Positions 52,967-61,790 of a stretch of DNA of 64,000 bases are shown one piece after another. The number at the start of each line of letters is the position of its first letter. The first letter of the stretch is position 1. The position numbers and the translations under genes are program-made. Location of the stretch: NCBI RefSeq assembly GCF_000025185.1, contig NC_013720.1:3472001-3536000 (forward strand), given 5' to 3'. Origin of the DNA: Pirellula staleyi DSM 6068 (GTDB lineage: Bacteria; Planctomycetota; Planctomycetia; Pirellulales; Pirellulaceae). The notes beneath the pieces are model-generated. The model was not told the origin of the DNA. It did not search any database and saw only the letters and a list, made by a program, of their open reading frames with translations.

Positions 52967-54241
52967 ATGCTACGGTATACGATCTTCGTCGTTGGTCTGC
53001 TGGGAGCGTGCATCGCGAACGCCGATGAACCGGCTCCTGCTGCAAGTTCGACTCCTGCAACTGCCTCTACGGAAGCAGCACCTGCGCCGAGCCTGATCAC
53101 ACGCGGCGTGCTTTTGGCACCGAAGGCGTTTCGCCAGGTGGCGGCGAGCATTCGCCCGTCGCTGGTGATGATCGAGAGCTTTGGTGGTCTCAATGCTGGT
53201 GAAGGTGTTTCGAACCTCGCCGCCGATGGACCAACCACTGGACTCATCATTTCGTCGGATGGTTACATCATCACGAGCACGTTCAATTTTTTGCGCAAGC
53301 CGCCGATCATCACGATCACACTGGCGGATGGCAGACGTAAAGTGGCAACACTGCTTGGGCGCGACGAAACTCGTAAGCTCTGTTTGCTCAAAATCAACGA
53401 TGTTTCGGATCTTCCAGTTCCAACTTTTGCTCCGCGCGAGGAAGTTCGCGTGGGTCAGTGGGCTGTCGCCGTGGGATTTGGTTTCGGTGACAAAGAGCCA
53501 TCGCTTACTGCCGGTATTATTTCGGCTGAGAGTCGCATTTCAGGTCGCGCCTTACAGACCGACGCGAATCTGAGTCCCGCGAACTATGGTGGCCCACTGC
53601 TCGACATCGATGGCCGTTTGCTCGGCATTTGTGTCCCTCTTGCGCCGGGTGCTAAAGATGTGGCTGCTGGTGCTGAGTGGTACGATTCGGGAATTGGATT
53701 TGCCGTGCCGCTGGGTGAGATCGCTCCCATCATCGAAGCGATGAAAGCAGGCAAGACGCTGGTTCCCGGTTACCTTGGCATCCAGCCTGCTCCCTCGGGC
53801 AATCCACCGTCGGGTGCCGAAGTCGGTAGTGTGAAAGAGAAGTCTCCTGCAGAAGCGGCAGGACTGAAGGCAGGGGATAAACTCCTCAAGATTGGCGACA
53901 TTGAAGTGCTTGATGTTGCTCACTTGTCGACGGTGGTCGGACGCTACGTGGCGGGTGATAAGATTACGATTCTCGTCCGCCGAGGCGAACAAGAGCTCAC
54001 GATCGAAGCTGTGCTGGGTGAGGTTCCGCCACCACCTCCTCCGATGCCGATGCCTCAGCCGGGTGAAGCGGCAAAACCTGCTGAAGGGAAGCCAGCCGAG
54101 GGGAAACCTGCTGAGGAAAAGCCTGCCGGAGAGAAACCCGCGGAAGCTCCAGCGGGCGAAGAGGCACCAGCGGAGAAAAAGCCAGTGGAGGCTCCTCCGA
54201 CAGAAGAAGCCCCCACTGAGAATTCGGACTCGCCGAAATAG
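52967..54241 (+). CDS. Second HtrA-like PDZ pseudoprotease with Pro/Ala/Lys/Glu tail
   Basis: The product has 424 residues. A short signal peptide (FVVGLLGACIANADE) leads to a trypsin-like fold with GLIISSDGYIITSTFNF, RKLCLLKI and LSPANYGGPLLDIDG. The triad positions hold Phe106, Lys137 and Tyr207. A PDZ domain follows (EKSPAEAAGLKAGDKLLKIG). The ~60-residue tail is made of imperfect KPAEG/KPAEE/KPAGE units. It starts seven bases after the previous stop, with GAGGT overlapping that stop. As with its neighbour, it probably acts by binding rather than cleavage. Confidence 0.9.
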   Translation: MLRYTIFVVGLLGACIANADEPAPAASSTPATASTEAAPAPSLITRGVLLAPKAFRQVAASIRPSLVMIESFGGLNAGEGVSNLAADGPTTGLIISSDGYIITSTFNFLRKPPIITITLADGRRKVATLLGRDETRKLCLLKINDVSDLPVPTFAPREEVRVGQWAVAVGFGFGDKEPSLTAGIISAESRISGRALQTDANLSPANYGGPLLDIDGRLLGICVPLAPGAKDVAAGAEWYDSGIGFAVPLGEIAPIIEAMKAGKTLVPGYLGIQPAPSGNPPSGAEVGSVKEKSPAEAAGLKAGDKLLKIGDIEVLDVAHLSTVVGRYVAGDKITILVRRGEQELTIEAVLGEVPPPPPPMPMPQPGEAAKPAEGKPAEGKPAEEKPAGEKPAEAPAGEEAPAEKKPVEAPPTEEAPTENSDSPK

Positions 54242-54310
54242 CCGCTCTGCCGCTCGCTTGTGGGTGTGATTATCGCGCCAGCTGTTCCGATTAGTTCGAC
54301 TTTTTCTTTA

Positions 54311-54363
54311 GCGGGCGACCTGTTTCTTGGCCCGCCCGTCCGTCCCCTTGATTGCATGGGGAC
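54311..54363 (+). repeat. Two tandem hairpins upstream of pyc
   Basis: GCGGGC (54311-54316) pairs with GCCCGC (54330-54335) over a 13-base loop. GTCCCC (54342-54347) pairs with GGGGAC (54358-54363) over a 10-base loop. A TTGATT hexamer at 54348 overlaps the second loop and could be a weak -35. Neither stem is followed by a T-run. They may belong to termination of the protease block or to the pyc leader. Confidence 0.3.
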
Positions 54364-54529
54364 CCGTATCGATTAAACTCGCTCGTGCTTTGTCTTGTGC
54401 GAGTTTTCGGCGGAAATGCCCAGCGAAATCGGATCGGCGACAGCGTCGCGACTCGCCTGTTTCATCATCACCTCTCCACGCCGCTGGTCGAGTCAGCTTG
54501 CTGCTCTCCCTGCGCGATCTAGCGATACC

Positions 54530-57500
54530 ATGAAAAAGATTACCAAGCTGCTCGTTGCCAACCGCAGCGAGATTGCGATTCGTGTATTTCGCAGTGCCCA
54601 TGAACTCGGTATTCGTACGGTGGCGATCTATGCCTACGAAGATCGATTCGCTCTGCATCGCTTCAAGGCAGACGAAGCGTATCAAGTGGGTGGCACAGGG
54701 GAACCGATTCGTGCGTATCTGAATATCGCCGCGATCATCGCGATTGCTCAGCAGCACGGTGTCGACGCGATTCATCCGGGCTATGGTTTTCTTTCGGAGA
54801 ATCCCGATCTTGCGCGGGCTTGCGAAAAGGCCGGGATCACCTTTGTCGGCCCGCATGTCGACGCACTCGTCAACCTGGGAGATAAGACCTTTGCTCGCAA
54901 CATTGCGATGAAGGCCGATGTTCCTGTGCTGGGGGGAAGCGATTCGATCACCTCTCCCGAGCAGGGATTGAAACTCGCTGCGAAACTGGGTTACCCCATC
55001 ATTCTGAAAGCGGCTAAAGGTGGTGGTGGTCGCGGCATGCGAGTGGTGGCGAGCGAACGCGATTTTGTGACGCAGCTTGAGCAAGCCCAGCGAGAATCGC
55101 TCTCGGCGTTTGGCAGCCCCGATGTGTTCATCGAAAAATTCATCACTCGCGCTAGTCACATTGAAGTGCAGTTGCTCGGCGACAAGCATGGCAATCTGGT
55201 GCATTTGTGGGAACGAGATTGCTCGGTTCAGCGGCGGCATCAGAAGGTGGTCGAAATCGCTCCTGCGCCGAATCTGCCAGGCGATGTGCGGCAGGCATTG
55301 TGCGATGCTGCGATTCGGATCGGCAAAGCCGTGAAGTATGAAAACGCAGGAACGGTCGAGTTTCTTGTCGATCGTTTATCGGGACAGTTCTATTTCATTG
55401 AAGTGAACCCACGCATTCAGGTCGAACATACGGTGACCGAAGAGGTGACCGGTATCGACATCGTCAAGAGTCAGATTCTGATCGCACAAGGAACACCGCT
55501 GGCTGATCCCGAGATTGGTCTCGCCTCGCAAGAGGGAGTGAAGACCAACGGTTTTGCGATGCAGTGCCGCGTGACGACCGAAGATCCTACGAACAATTTC
55601 ATGCCCGATTATGGGCGGATTTCGCACTACCGTTCAGCAGCTGGGCTCGGTATTCGTCTGGATGCCGGGACAGCATTTTCCGGTGCGACAGTGAATCCGT
55701 TCTACGATTCGTTGCTGGTGAAGGTGAGCGCTCGTGGTCGACGTTTCATCGATGCCGCACATCGTATGGAACGCTGCCTGCAAGAGTTTCGCATTCGAGG
55801 TGTGAAGACCAATATCCCCTTTTTGATTCAGCTCATCACTCACCCGGCGTTCTTGGCGGGTGAATGCACCACACGTTTCATCGACGAAACTCCCGATCTG
55901 TTTGAGCTTCCGCGCCGGCGAAATCGCGCGACACGTTTGCTGAGCTATCTCGGCGAGATTGCCGTGAATGGCAATCCACTCGTGAAGGGTCTCCCCAAAG
56001 CGATGCGGCGCAGTCCTGCGCCGGTTCCAAAATTCGACAACACCGCAGCCGTTCCCGAGGGGAGTCGTGATCGACTCAAAGAACTGGGACCGGAGAAGTT
56101 TGCGCAGTGGATTCTCAAGCAAAAAGCATTGCTGCTGACCGACACGACGTTCCGCGACGCACACCAGTCGCTGCTGGCAACGCGGTTTCGAACGAAGGAT
56201 CTGCTGAATGTTGCCGAGGCCTATGCGCATTTAGCGAGTGACCTGTTTTCGCTGGAAATGTGGGGGGGAGCGACGTTCGATACGTCGATGCGTTTCCTCA
56301 AAGAATGCCCCTGGCAGCGTCTCGCCGATATGCGCGAGAAAGTTCCCAACATCTGTTTTCAGATGCTGTTTCGCGCTTCGAATGCAGTGGGCTACTCGAG
56401 CTATCCGGACAATATCGTGCGCGAGTTCTGTAGTGAAGCGACGGCAGCGGGGATGGATATTTTCCGCATCTTCGACGCGCTCAATTTCCTCCCCAACATG
56501 CGTGTGGCGATGGAAGCAGTGCAGAAGGCAGGTGGTGTTTGCGAGCCTGCGATCTGCTACACCGGCGATATCCTGAATCCAGCGCGATCGAAGTACGACC
56601 TGAAGTACTACGTCGAACTTGCGAAAGAGCTTGAGAAGTCGGGCGCACATATTCTGGCCATCAAAGACATGGCCGGTTTGTGCAAGCCGTACGCCGCTGA
56701 GCTTCTCGTGAAAACGCTGAAGCAAGAGATCGGTATACCGATTCATTTCCACACGCATGACACGGCGGGAATGCAAGCCGCGTCGATTCTGAAGGCGGCA
56801 GAAGTGAAGCTAGACATCGCCGATGGCGCGATGGCATCGATGTCGGGAGGGACAAGTCAGCCGAATCTCAACGCGATCATCGAGGGGCTCCGCTTCGGCA
56901 AGCGTGATACGAATTTATCAGCCGAGCATTTCAGTCAGATTTCCGACTATTGGCAATCGGTGCGCGAGTTCTACACACCCTTCGACGGTGTGATGCTTCC
57001 AGCGACGGCGGAACTTTACAGCCACGAAATGCCGGGTGGTCAGTACACCAATCTCTATCAGCAGGCTCGTGCACTGGGACTCTCGGAGCGATGGCCAGAG
57101 ATCTGCAAAATGTACGCGGAAGTGAATCAACTCCTGGGTGATATTGTGAAAGTGACGCCGACCTCGAAAGCGGTGGGCGATCTCGCTTTGTTTATGGTCG
57201 CGAATTCACTTTCGAGCGAAGACGTGGTGTATGGCGATCGTGAACTCGCGTTTCCTGATTCGGTGATCGATCTGGTGAGTGGCATGATGGGGCATCCACC
57301 AGGTGGTTTTCCCAAAGCAGTGCAGAAGCGAATTCTGCGCGACAAGAAACCTGTGAAAGGACGCCCTGGAGCGAGCCTTCCACCAGCCGATTTCACGGCA
57401 GCTTCGGAGAAAGTGCAGAAGCTGATCGGACGCGAGCCGAGTATGCGTGATGTGCTGTCGTACCTCTTGTACCCGAAAGTTTATGAGGAATTTGCAGCAC

Positions 57501-57970
57501 ATCAGCGTAAGTACTCGAGCACGAGCAATCTCCCGACTCCCGTCTTCTTCTACGGGCAAGAGACTGGTGAAGAGATTGGCGTGGATATCGAAGAAGGTAA
57601 GACGCTGATCATCAAGTTCCTGACGATTAGCGAGCCCCATGCTGATGGGACCCGGACCGTTTTCTTCGAGCTCAATGGTCAGCCTCGTGATGTGACGGTG
57701 ACCGATCTTTCGCTCGAAGCAAGTTCGGCCAAGGCGCTGAAGGCAAATCCAGGCGTTCCAGGGCAAGTTGGGGCTAGCATGCCGGGGATGGTGGTGACGG
57801 TGGCAGTGAGCGTGGGCGATACCGTGGCCAAGGGACAGAAGCTACTTTCGCTCGAGGCGATGAAGATGGAAACGACCGTCAACAGTGAAATAGAAGGTCG
57901 TGTGTCGGAAGTGCTTGTGAAACCTGGCAGCCGCGTGGAAGCGGGCGATCTGATGCTCGTGATTTCGTAG
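54530..57970 (+). CDS. pyc: Pyruvate carboxylase
   Basis: This biotin enzyme carboxylates pyruvate to oxaloacetate. The product has 1146 residues, the normal single-chain length. The biotin carboxylase domain is N-terminal (ITKLLVANRSEIAIRVFRS, HPGYGFLSENPDLARACEKA, KAAKGGGGRGMRVV, EVNPRIQVEHTVTEE). The carboxyltransferase domain begins near residue 530 (LLLTDTTFRDAHQSLLATRF, FHTHDTAGMQAASILKAAEV). The C-terminal biotinyl domain carries EAMKMET, with Lys1112 as the biotinylation site. ATG 54530 fits the family N-terminus; the frame opens 45 codons upstream without conservation. The biotin ligase gene follows 48 bases downstream. Confidence 0.97.
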   Translation: MKKITKLLVANRSEIAIRVFRSAHELGIRTVAIYAYEDRFALHRFKADEAYQVGGTGEPIRAYLNIAAIIAIAQQHGVDAIHPGYGFLSENPDLARACEKAGITFVGPHVDALVNLGDKTFARNIAMKADVPVLGGSDSITSPEQGLKLAAKLGYPIILKAAKGGGGRGMRVVASERDFVTQLEQAQRESLSAFGSPDVFIEKFITRASHIEVQLLGDKHGNLVHLWERDCSVQRRHQKVVEIAPAPNLPGDVRQALCDAAIRIGKAVKYENAGTVEFLVDRLSGQFYFIEVNPRIQVEHTVTEEVTGIDIVKSQILIAQGTPLADPEIGLASQEGVKTNGFAMQCRVTTEDPTNNFMPDYGRISHYRSAAGLGIRLDAGTAFSGATVNPFYDSLLVKVSARGRRFIDAAHRMERCLQEFRIRGVKTNIPFLIQLITHPAFLAGECTTRFIDETPDLFELPRRRNRATRLLSYLGEIAVNGNPLVKGLPKAMRRSPAPVPKFDNTAAVPEGSRDRLKELGPEKFAQWILKQKALLLTDTTFRDAHQSLLATRFRTKDLLNVAEAYAHLASDLFSLEMWGGATFDTSMRFLKECPWQRLADMREKVPNICFQMLFRASNAVGYSSYPDNIVREFCSEATAAGMDIFRIFDALNFLPNMRVAMEAVQKAGGVCEPAICYTGDILNPARSKYDLKYYVELAKELEKSGAHILAIKDMAGLCKPYAAELLVKTLKQEIGIPIHFHTHDTAGMQAASILKAAEVKLDIADGAMASMSGGTSQPNLNAIIEGLRFGKRDTNLSAEHFSQISDYWQSVREFYTPFDGVMLPATAELYSHEMPGGQYTNLYQQARALGLSERWPEICKMYAEVNQLLGDIVKVTPTSKAVGDLALFMVANSLSSEDVVYGDRELAFPDSVIDLVSGMMGHPPGGFPKAVQKRILRDKKPVKGRPGASLPPADFTAASEKVQKLIGREPSMRDVLSYLLYPKVYEEFAAHQRKYSSTSNLPTPVFFYGQETGEEIGVDIEEGKTLIIKFLTISEPHADGTRTVFFELNGQPRDVTVTDLSLEASSAKALKANPGVPGQVGASMPGMVVTVAVSVGDTVAKGQKLLSLEAMKMETTVNSEIEGRVSEVLVKPGSRVEAGDLMLVIS

Positions 57971-58018
57971 TCGTTGATTGGTTCGCTCTCGCGGGGAGCA
58001 ATCGGGTAGCTGAATTCG

Positions 58019-58819
58019 ATGGAACTTGCTGCACTCGAGTCGCTGATCAAACGTGGGCTCATCGCCGATCTGCACTACTTTGCTAAGATCGGCTCGACCA
58101 ATTCGTATGCTCTAAGTCAGGCGGTTGATGACACCCAAAAGTGTCCGCTCCTAGTCGCAGCTCGAGAGCAGACGGCTGGTCGAGGACGTGGCGCCAATCG
58201 TTGGTGGTCGAGTGATGGTTGCCTGATGTTCTCGCTGCTGCTCGACTGCACCGACTGGCTCCCAACCTCGAAATGGCCACTCCTTTCGCTAGTGACCGGC
58301 ATTTCGATCGCTCAGACTATCGAGCAGCTGATCCCGGGGGATGTCGTCGGCGTGAAGTGGCCCAACGATGTTTATCTGGCGGGTCGCAAAGTGGCCGGGA
58401 TCTTGATTGAGACGTCGGCAGCAGCTTCCGGTCGCTTGGTGGTCGGGATTGGACTGAACGTGAACAACTCGGTCGCAACTGCCCCAGCTGATATTCAAGC
58501 CCGTGCTGTTGCACTCGTAGACCGCTCGAGTGCAAGGTGGACACTAGAACTCGTGCTCGAGCGGCTCGTCGAGCGGCTCATCACTAACTGGCAACGGCTT
58601 GGCGAACAGGGTTTCGAGTCGTTCTACCGCGATTGGCCCCGCTACTGCATTCTCTCGGGAGCTATCGTGACGATCCGCCCCCAAGCTCAACATAGTGAGG
58701 CGACTGTTATAGGACGGGCCCTGGGAATCGATGAAGCCGGGTGTCTCGTTGTCGAAACCACTGGTGGTCCGATCCATTTAGCAGGGGGGAGTGTCGAGCA
58801 GTTCAGCTGGCCCAGTTAA
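58019..58819 (+). CDS. birA: Biotin-[acetyl-CoA-carboxylase] ligase (class I, no DNA-binding domain)
   Basis: BirA activates biotin with ATP and attaches it to the lysine of carboxylase carrier domains. The product has 266 residues. It has the biotin/ATP loop GRGRGANRWWS (Gly54-Gly58 region), VKWPNDVYLAGRKVAGILIE and VVGIGLNVNNS, then a small C-terminal SH3-like domain. There is no N-terminal helix-turn-helix, so it is not a bifunctional repressor. The gene lies directly after pyc, whose biotinyl lysine is the obvious substrate. Confidence 0.94.
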   Translation: MELAALESLIKRGLIADLHYFAKIGSTNSYALSQAVDDTQKCPLLVAAREQTAGRGRGANRWWSSDGCLMFSLLLDCTDWLPTSKWPLLSLVTGISIAQTIEQLIPGDVVGVKWPNDVYLAGRKVAGILIETSAAASGRLVVGIGLNVNNSVATAPADIQARAVALVDRSSARWTLELVLERLVERLITNWQRLGEQGFESFYRDWPRYCILSGAIVTIRPQAQHSEATVIGRALGIDEAGCLVVETTGGPIHLAGGSVEQFSWPS

Positions 58820-59240
58820 AGCGGCGTTCGCGCGGGTTTTTGATTGTGTCACTCAGCAGCTGACTGTCGACAGGTAGGCTGACTCGCCGAACCACGGGTG
58901 TTCCAGTTGGATGTATCACGCGGAATAAACGGAATGCCAGTAGCCGCCGATGGTTGGGAAGGCCGGATGTTTTGAAGTTTCTCGTCGACTGCAGCCGATT
59001 CAGATCGTTACGCCCACCTAGGCGAGTTGAGCCGCTGCTCTCCAGCAGTTGCTCGGCCCGATAGGCTTGGGAGTCGTTATGAGAAGCATCCTTCTGCGAC
59101 TGGATTGTTGCAGCGGAGACGGATGTGCGATTGTGGTGGCTGTAGATACCTGCCCGGTCTATAGCTCGAGGAAAATGACGCTGGTGGCAAAGGGATAGCC
59201 GCTCGCGTTACACTAGCGACGTCGAAAAATCGATCCGTTC
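58820..59240. other. Intergenic region between birA and the MerR/B12 regulator
   Basis: About 420 bases without a supported gene. A short T-run follows a GC-rich stretch just after the birA stop (near 58830-58842), but I could not pair it into a convincing terminator stem. A sigma-54-like element is noted separately at 59185. Confidence 0.35.
59185..59200 (+). promoter_or_regulatory. Candidate sigma-54-type promoter element
   Basis: TGGCAA-AGGGA-TAGCC keeps the invariant GG and GC ten bases apart and most of the -24 box. It lies about 100 bases upstream of the regulator start. Such matches arise by chance fairly often, and no enhancer-binding regulator is nearby. Confidence 0.22.
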
Positions 59241-59297
59241 GTGTGCGTTCGAAATCTCCTGGCTAGTTCCACGAACTCGCAAGGCAAGGGGCAGGGT

Positions 59298-60263
59298 GTG
59301 ACCAAGGACCGTCTCTTTACCACCAAGCAAGTCGCCGATGCGATTGGCGTGAGCGAATCGTCGCTCAAGCGCTGGTGCGATCAAGGATTAGTGACTACGT
59401 GCCGAACCGGCGGTGGTCATCGACGGATTCCCCAAGATGCAGTGGTGGCTTTCCTGCGATCGAGCGGTCATGCGCTGGTGCGTCCCGATGTGCTGCAACT
59501 CCCCGCGCTACCCCAGCGAGGAACATTGCGCTGTGAGACTTTGCGGCCGGTATTTCTCGATGCGATCATTGCTGCTGATCGCGCCAAATGTCGCGAAGTG
59601 ATGCTCAGTTTGTATCTTTCGGGGATCAGCGTCGCTGCGATCTGCGACGACCTGATCACCCCCACCATGTATCGCATTGGCGAACTGTGGGAGTGCGGCG
59701 ACGTCGAAGTGTTCCAGGAGCGGCGTGGTTGCGAAATGTGCGAAGAGGTGATCGGCGATCTGGTGAAGATCATCCCTTCGCCAGCCAGTTCAGCTCCTCT
59801 GGCGATCGGCGCGACGCCGGAGGGAGACTACTACCGGATTGCGACAAAGATGGTCGAGGCGACCCTGAAGGCGGCCGGTTTTCGCGCGATGAACCTGGGG
59901 AGCTCGCTGCCATTTTCGACGCTCGTAGCATCGGTCGAAATGCTACGCCCGACACTGTTTTGGCTGAGTGCTTCGTTCATCGTCGATCACGAAAAGTTCG
60001 TAGCCGACTATCAAGAGTTTCAGCGACAAACGAGTGGTCTGGCCGCGATTGCCGTGGGTGGGCAAGCTCTTACGGCACCGATTCGAACCCGCATTGTCTA
60101 TGCCACGTTTGGCGAAACGATGCGGCATCTCGACAACTATGCACAAACGCTTTTCGCGGTGCAGCAGCGGCACGATCTGCCGGCGGCAAGTGGGGTCGAT
60201 ATCTCAGCGGCTATCGAAACGTCGCATGCCGAAGTTAGCAGCGCGGTCTCGAGTCGGTCGTAA
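59298..60263 (+). CDS. MerR-type regulator with B12-binding-like domain, axial ligands replaced (CarH architecture)
   Basis: The product has 321 residues. A MerR helix-turn-helix (LFTTKQVADAIGVSESSLKR, then WCDQGLVTTCRTGGGHRRI) precedes a four-helix B12-binding-2 region and a Rossmann-like B12-binding domain. In CarH/LitR photoreceptors the helical region has W-x9-EH, where His binds cobalt from above; here Trp131, nine residues and Glu141 are kept but Arg142 replaces His. In the Rossmann domain, the DxHxxG-type motif reads DYYRIA, with Tyr179 for the lower-ligand His and Ala for Gly. GTG 59298 has AAGGGG six bases upstream; GTG 59241 is an alternative. It likely binds DNA without cobalamin. 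Confidence 0.88.
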   Translation: MTKDRLFTTKQVADAIGVSESSLKRWCDQGLVTTCRTGGGHRRIPQDAVVAFLRSSGHALVRPDVLQLPALPQRGTLRCETLRPVFLDAIIAADRAKCREVMLSLYLSGISVAAICDDLITPTMYRIGELWECGDVEVFQERRGCEMCEEVIGDLVKIIPSPASSAPLAIGATPEGDYYRIATKMVEATLKAAGFRAMNLGSSLPFSTLVASVEMLRPTLFWLSASFIVDHEKFVADYQEFQRQTSGLAAIAVGGQALTAPIRTRIVYATFGETMRHLDNYAQTLFAVQQRHDLPAASGVDISAAIETSHAEVSSAVSSRS

Positions 60264-60301
60264 GTCACTTGCTCGCGCGGTAGCTCACTTCACCGCTGCT
60301 G

Positions 60302-61741
60302 CTAACCGTTGATGATTTTTTCGCACGGTGCCCCTTCGTTGAGCGTGGGACGCTCGGGGCGATTCTTGTGCATGTAAACCAGCTCCATGTTGTCGATGCC
60401 GAGCAGACGCAGGATCGTCGCATGGAAGTCGTGCACGTGGAGTCGATCTTCAGCAGCATGCAGACCGATCTCGTCGGTGCTGCCGACGGTGCGACCCCCT
60501 TTGAGTTTCGCGCCAGCCATCCACATCGTAAAACCGGTCGGGTTATGATCGCGGCCGTTCCCTTTTTCGCTCATCGGTGTGCGGCCAAACTCGCCACCCC
60601 ACACCACCAGCGTGTCGTCGAGGAGTCCACGCCGTTTGAGATCGGCTAGTAGACCAGCGATCGGCTTATCGGTTGCTTTGCAAAGTCCGCTATGGTTTTT
60701 TTCGATGTTGGCGTGAGCATCCCATTTGCTTCCGGCGCCGCTGTAGAGCTGAATGAAACGAACACCGCGTTCGACCATTCGCCGCGCGAGCAAACACATC
60801 CGCCCAAACGATTCAGTCTCTTTTTCATCGATGCCGTAGAGTGCTTTGGTCTCCGCTGTTTCGGCATTCAGGTCCACCGCTTCAGGAGCTTCGGCTTGCA
60901 TGCGGAACGCCAGTTCATAGCTGGCGATGCGTGCCTCGAGTTCCGATTGCGATGCTCGCTCGCGAGCATGCAGCCGATTATTTTTTTCGAGTAGTTCGAG
61001 CTTCTCTTTTTGAAGCGAGCTCGACACGGTCGAGGGGGTCTTGAGGTACCGAATCGGTTCATCGCCACTGCGCAGCGGCGTTCCTTGATGCACCGCTGGC
61101 ATGAACCCGGCGCCCCAATTGCGCGGGCCGTTGATGACTTGATTCGCGTTGTCTTCGAGCACCACAAACGAAGGGAGATTTTTGTTCTCACTTCCCAGTC
61201 CGTAGGTGACCCAGCTCCCGAGTGATGGCCGACCAGCGATGGTGCTACCGGTGTTCATCTGACAGACACCACCCGAGTGATTAATTCCGTCGCTATAGAG
61301 CGACCTGACCACGCACAAATCGTCGGCCATAGTGGCAGTGTGTGGCAGCCAATCGGAGACCCACAAACCACCTTCGCCATGCTGTTTCCACTTGCGCGGA
61401 GAAGGCATGATCGGTGGATTGCTCTCTCCCATCGCAAGAATCACGGGCTTGAAACTAGCGGGGAGTGGCTGACCTGCGAGCTTCTCGAGTTCGGGCTTGG
61501 GATCGAACAGATCGATGTGACTCGGGCCACCTTCCATGAACAAAAAGATCACGCTCTTGGCGCGGGGTTCATAGTGGGGCGCTGGTTTGCCAGCGGCGCT
61601 GAGCGAACTGTCGGCACGCAGTGTGCCTTCCAGCAACGAGCTGAGCGCGAGTCCACCAAAGCCGGCTCCCGCTTGCGTCAGCATTTCGCGGCGCGAGAGC
61701 CAGTGGCTGTTGCGAGCGTGATTTCGCGAGTCGTTTTGCAT
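60302..61741 (-). CDS. DUF1501 domain protein with Tat signal
   Basis: The product has 479 residues. The N-terminus (LSRREMLTQAGAGFGGLAL) is a twin-arginine signal peptide. The body has family segments VIFLFMEGGPSHIDLFDPKP, VQFIQLYSG-type strand (GVRFIQLYSGAGSKWDAH), DTLVVWGGEFGRTPMSE and GRDHNPTGFTMWMAGA. DUF1501 proteins have a sulfatase/phosphatase-like fold and are encoded in large numbers in planctomycetes, almost always beside a DUF1549/DUF1553 protein, as here. Biochemical function is not established. It follows the PSD1-type gene on the same strand with 49 bases between them. Confidence 0.94.
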   Translation of the reverse strand: MQNDSRNHARNSHWLSRREMLTQAGAGFGGLALSSLLEGTLRADSSLSAAGKPAPHYEPRAKSVIFLFMEGGPSHIDLFDPKPELEKLAGQPLPASFKPVILAMGESNPPIMPSPRKWKQHGEGGLWVSDWLPHTATMADDLCVVRSLYSDGINHSGGVCQMNTGSTIAGRPSLGSWVTYGLGSENKNLPSFVVLEDNANQVINGPRNWGAGFMPAVHQGTPLRSGDEPIRYLKTPSTVSSSLQKEKLELLEKNNRLHARERASQSELEARIASYELAFRMQAEAPEAVDLNAETAETKALYGIDEKETESFGRMCLLARRMVERGVRFIQLYSGAGSKWDAHANIEKNHSGLCKATDKPIAGLLADLKRRGLLDDTLVVWGGEFGRTPMSEKGNGRDHNPTGFTMWMAGAKLKGGRTVGSTDEIGLHAAEDRLHVHDFHATILRLLGIDNMELVYMHKNRPERPTLNEGAPCEKIING

Positions 61742-61790
61742 CGGATCAGGCTTTGGATAAAGGCGTCGCGAAGTTGAACTGGTGGCAAGT

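Noticed and set aside
58820-58845. Possible intrinsic terminator after birA
   Set aside because: There is a short T-run after GC-rich sequence, but no stem of convincing length could be paired.
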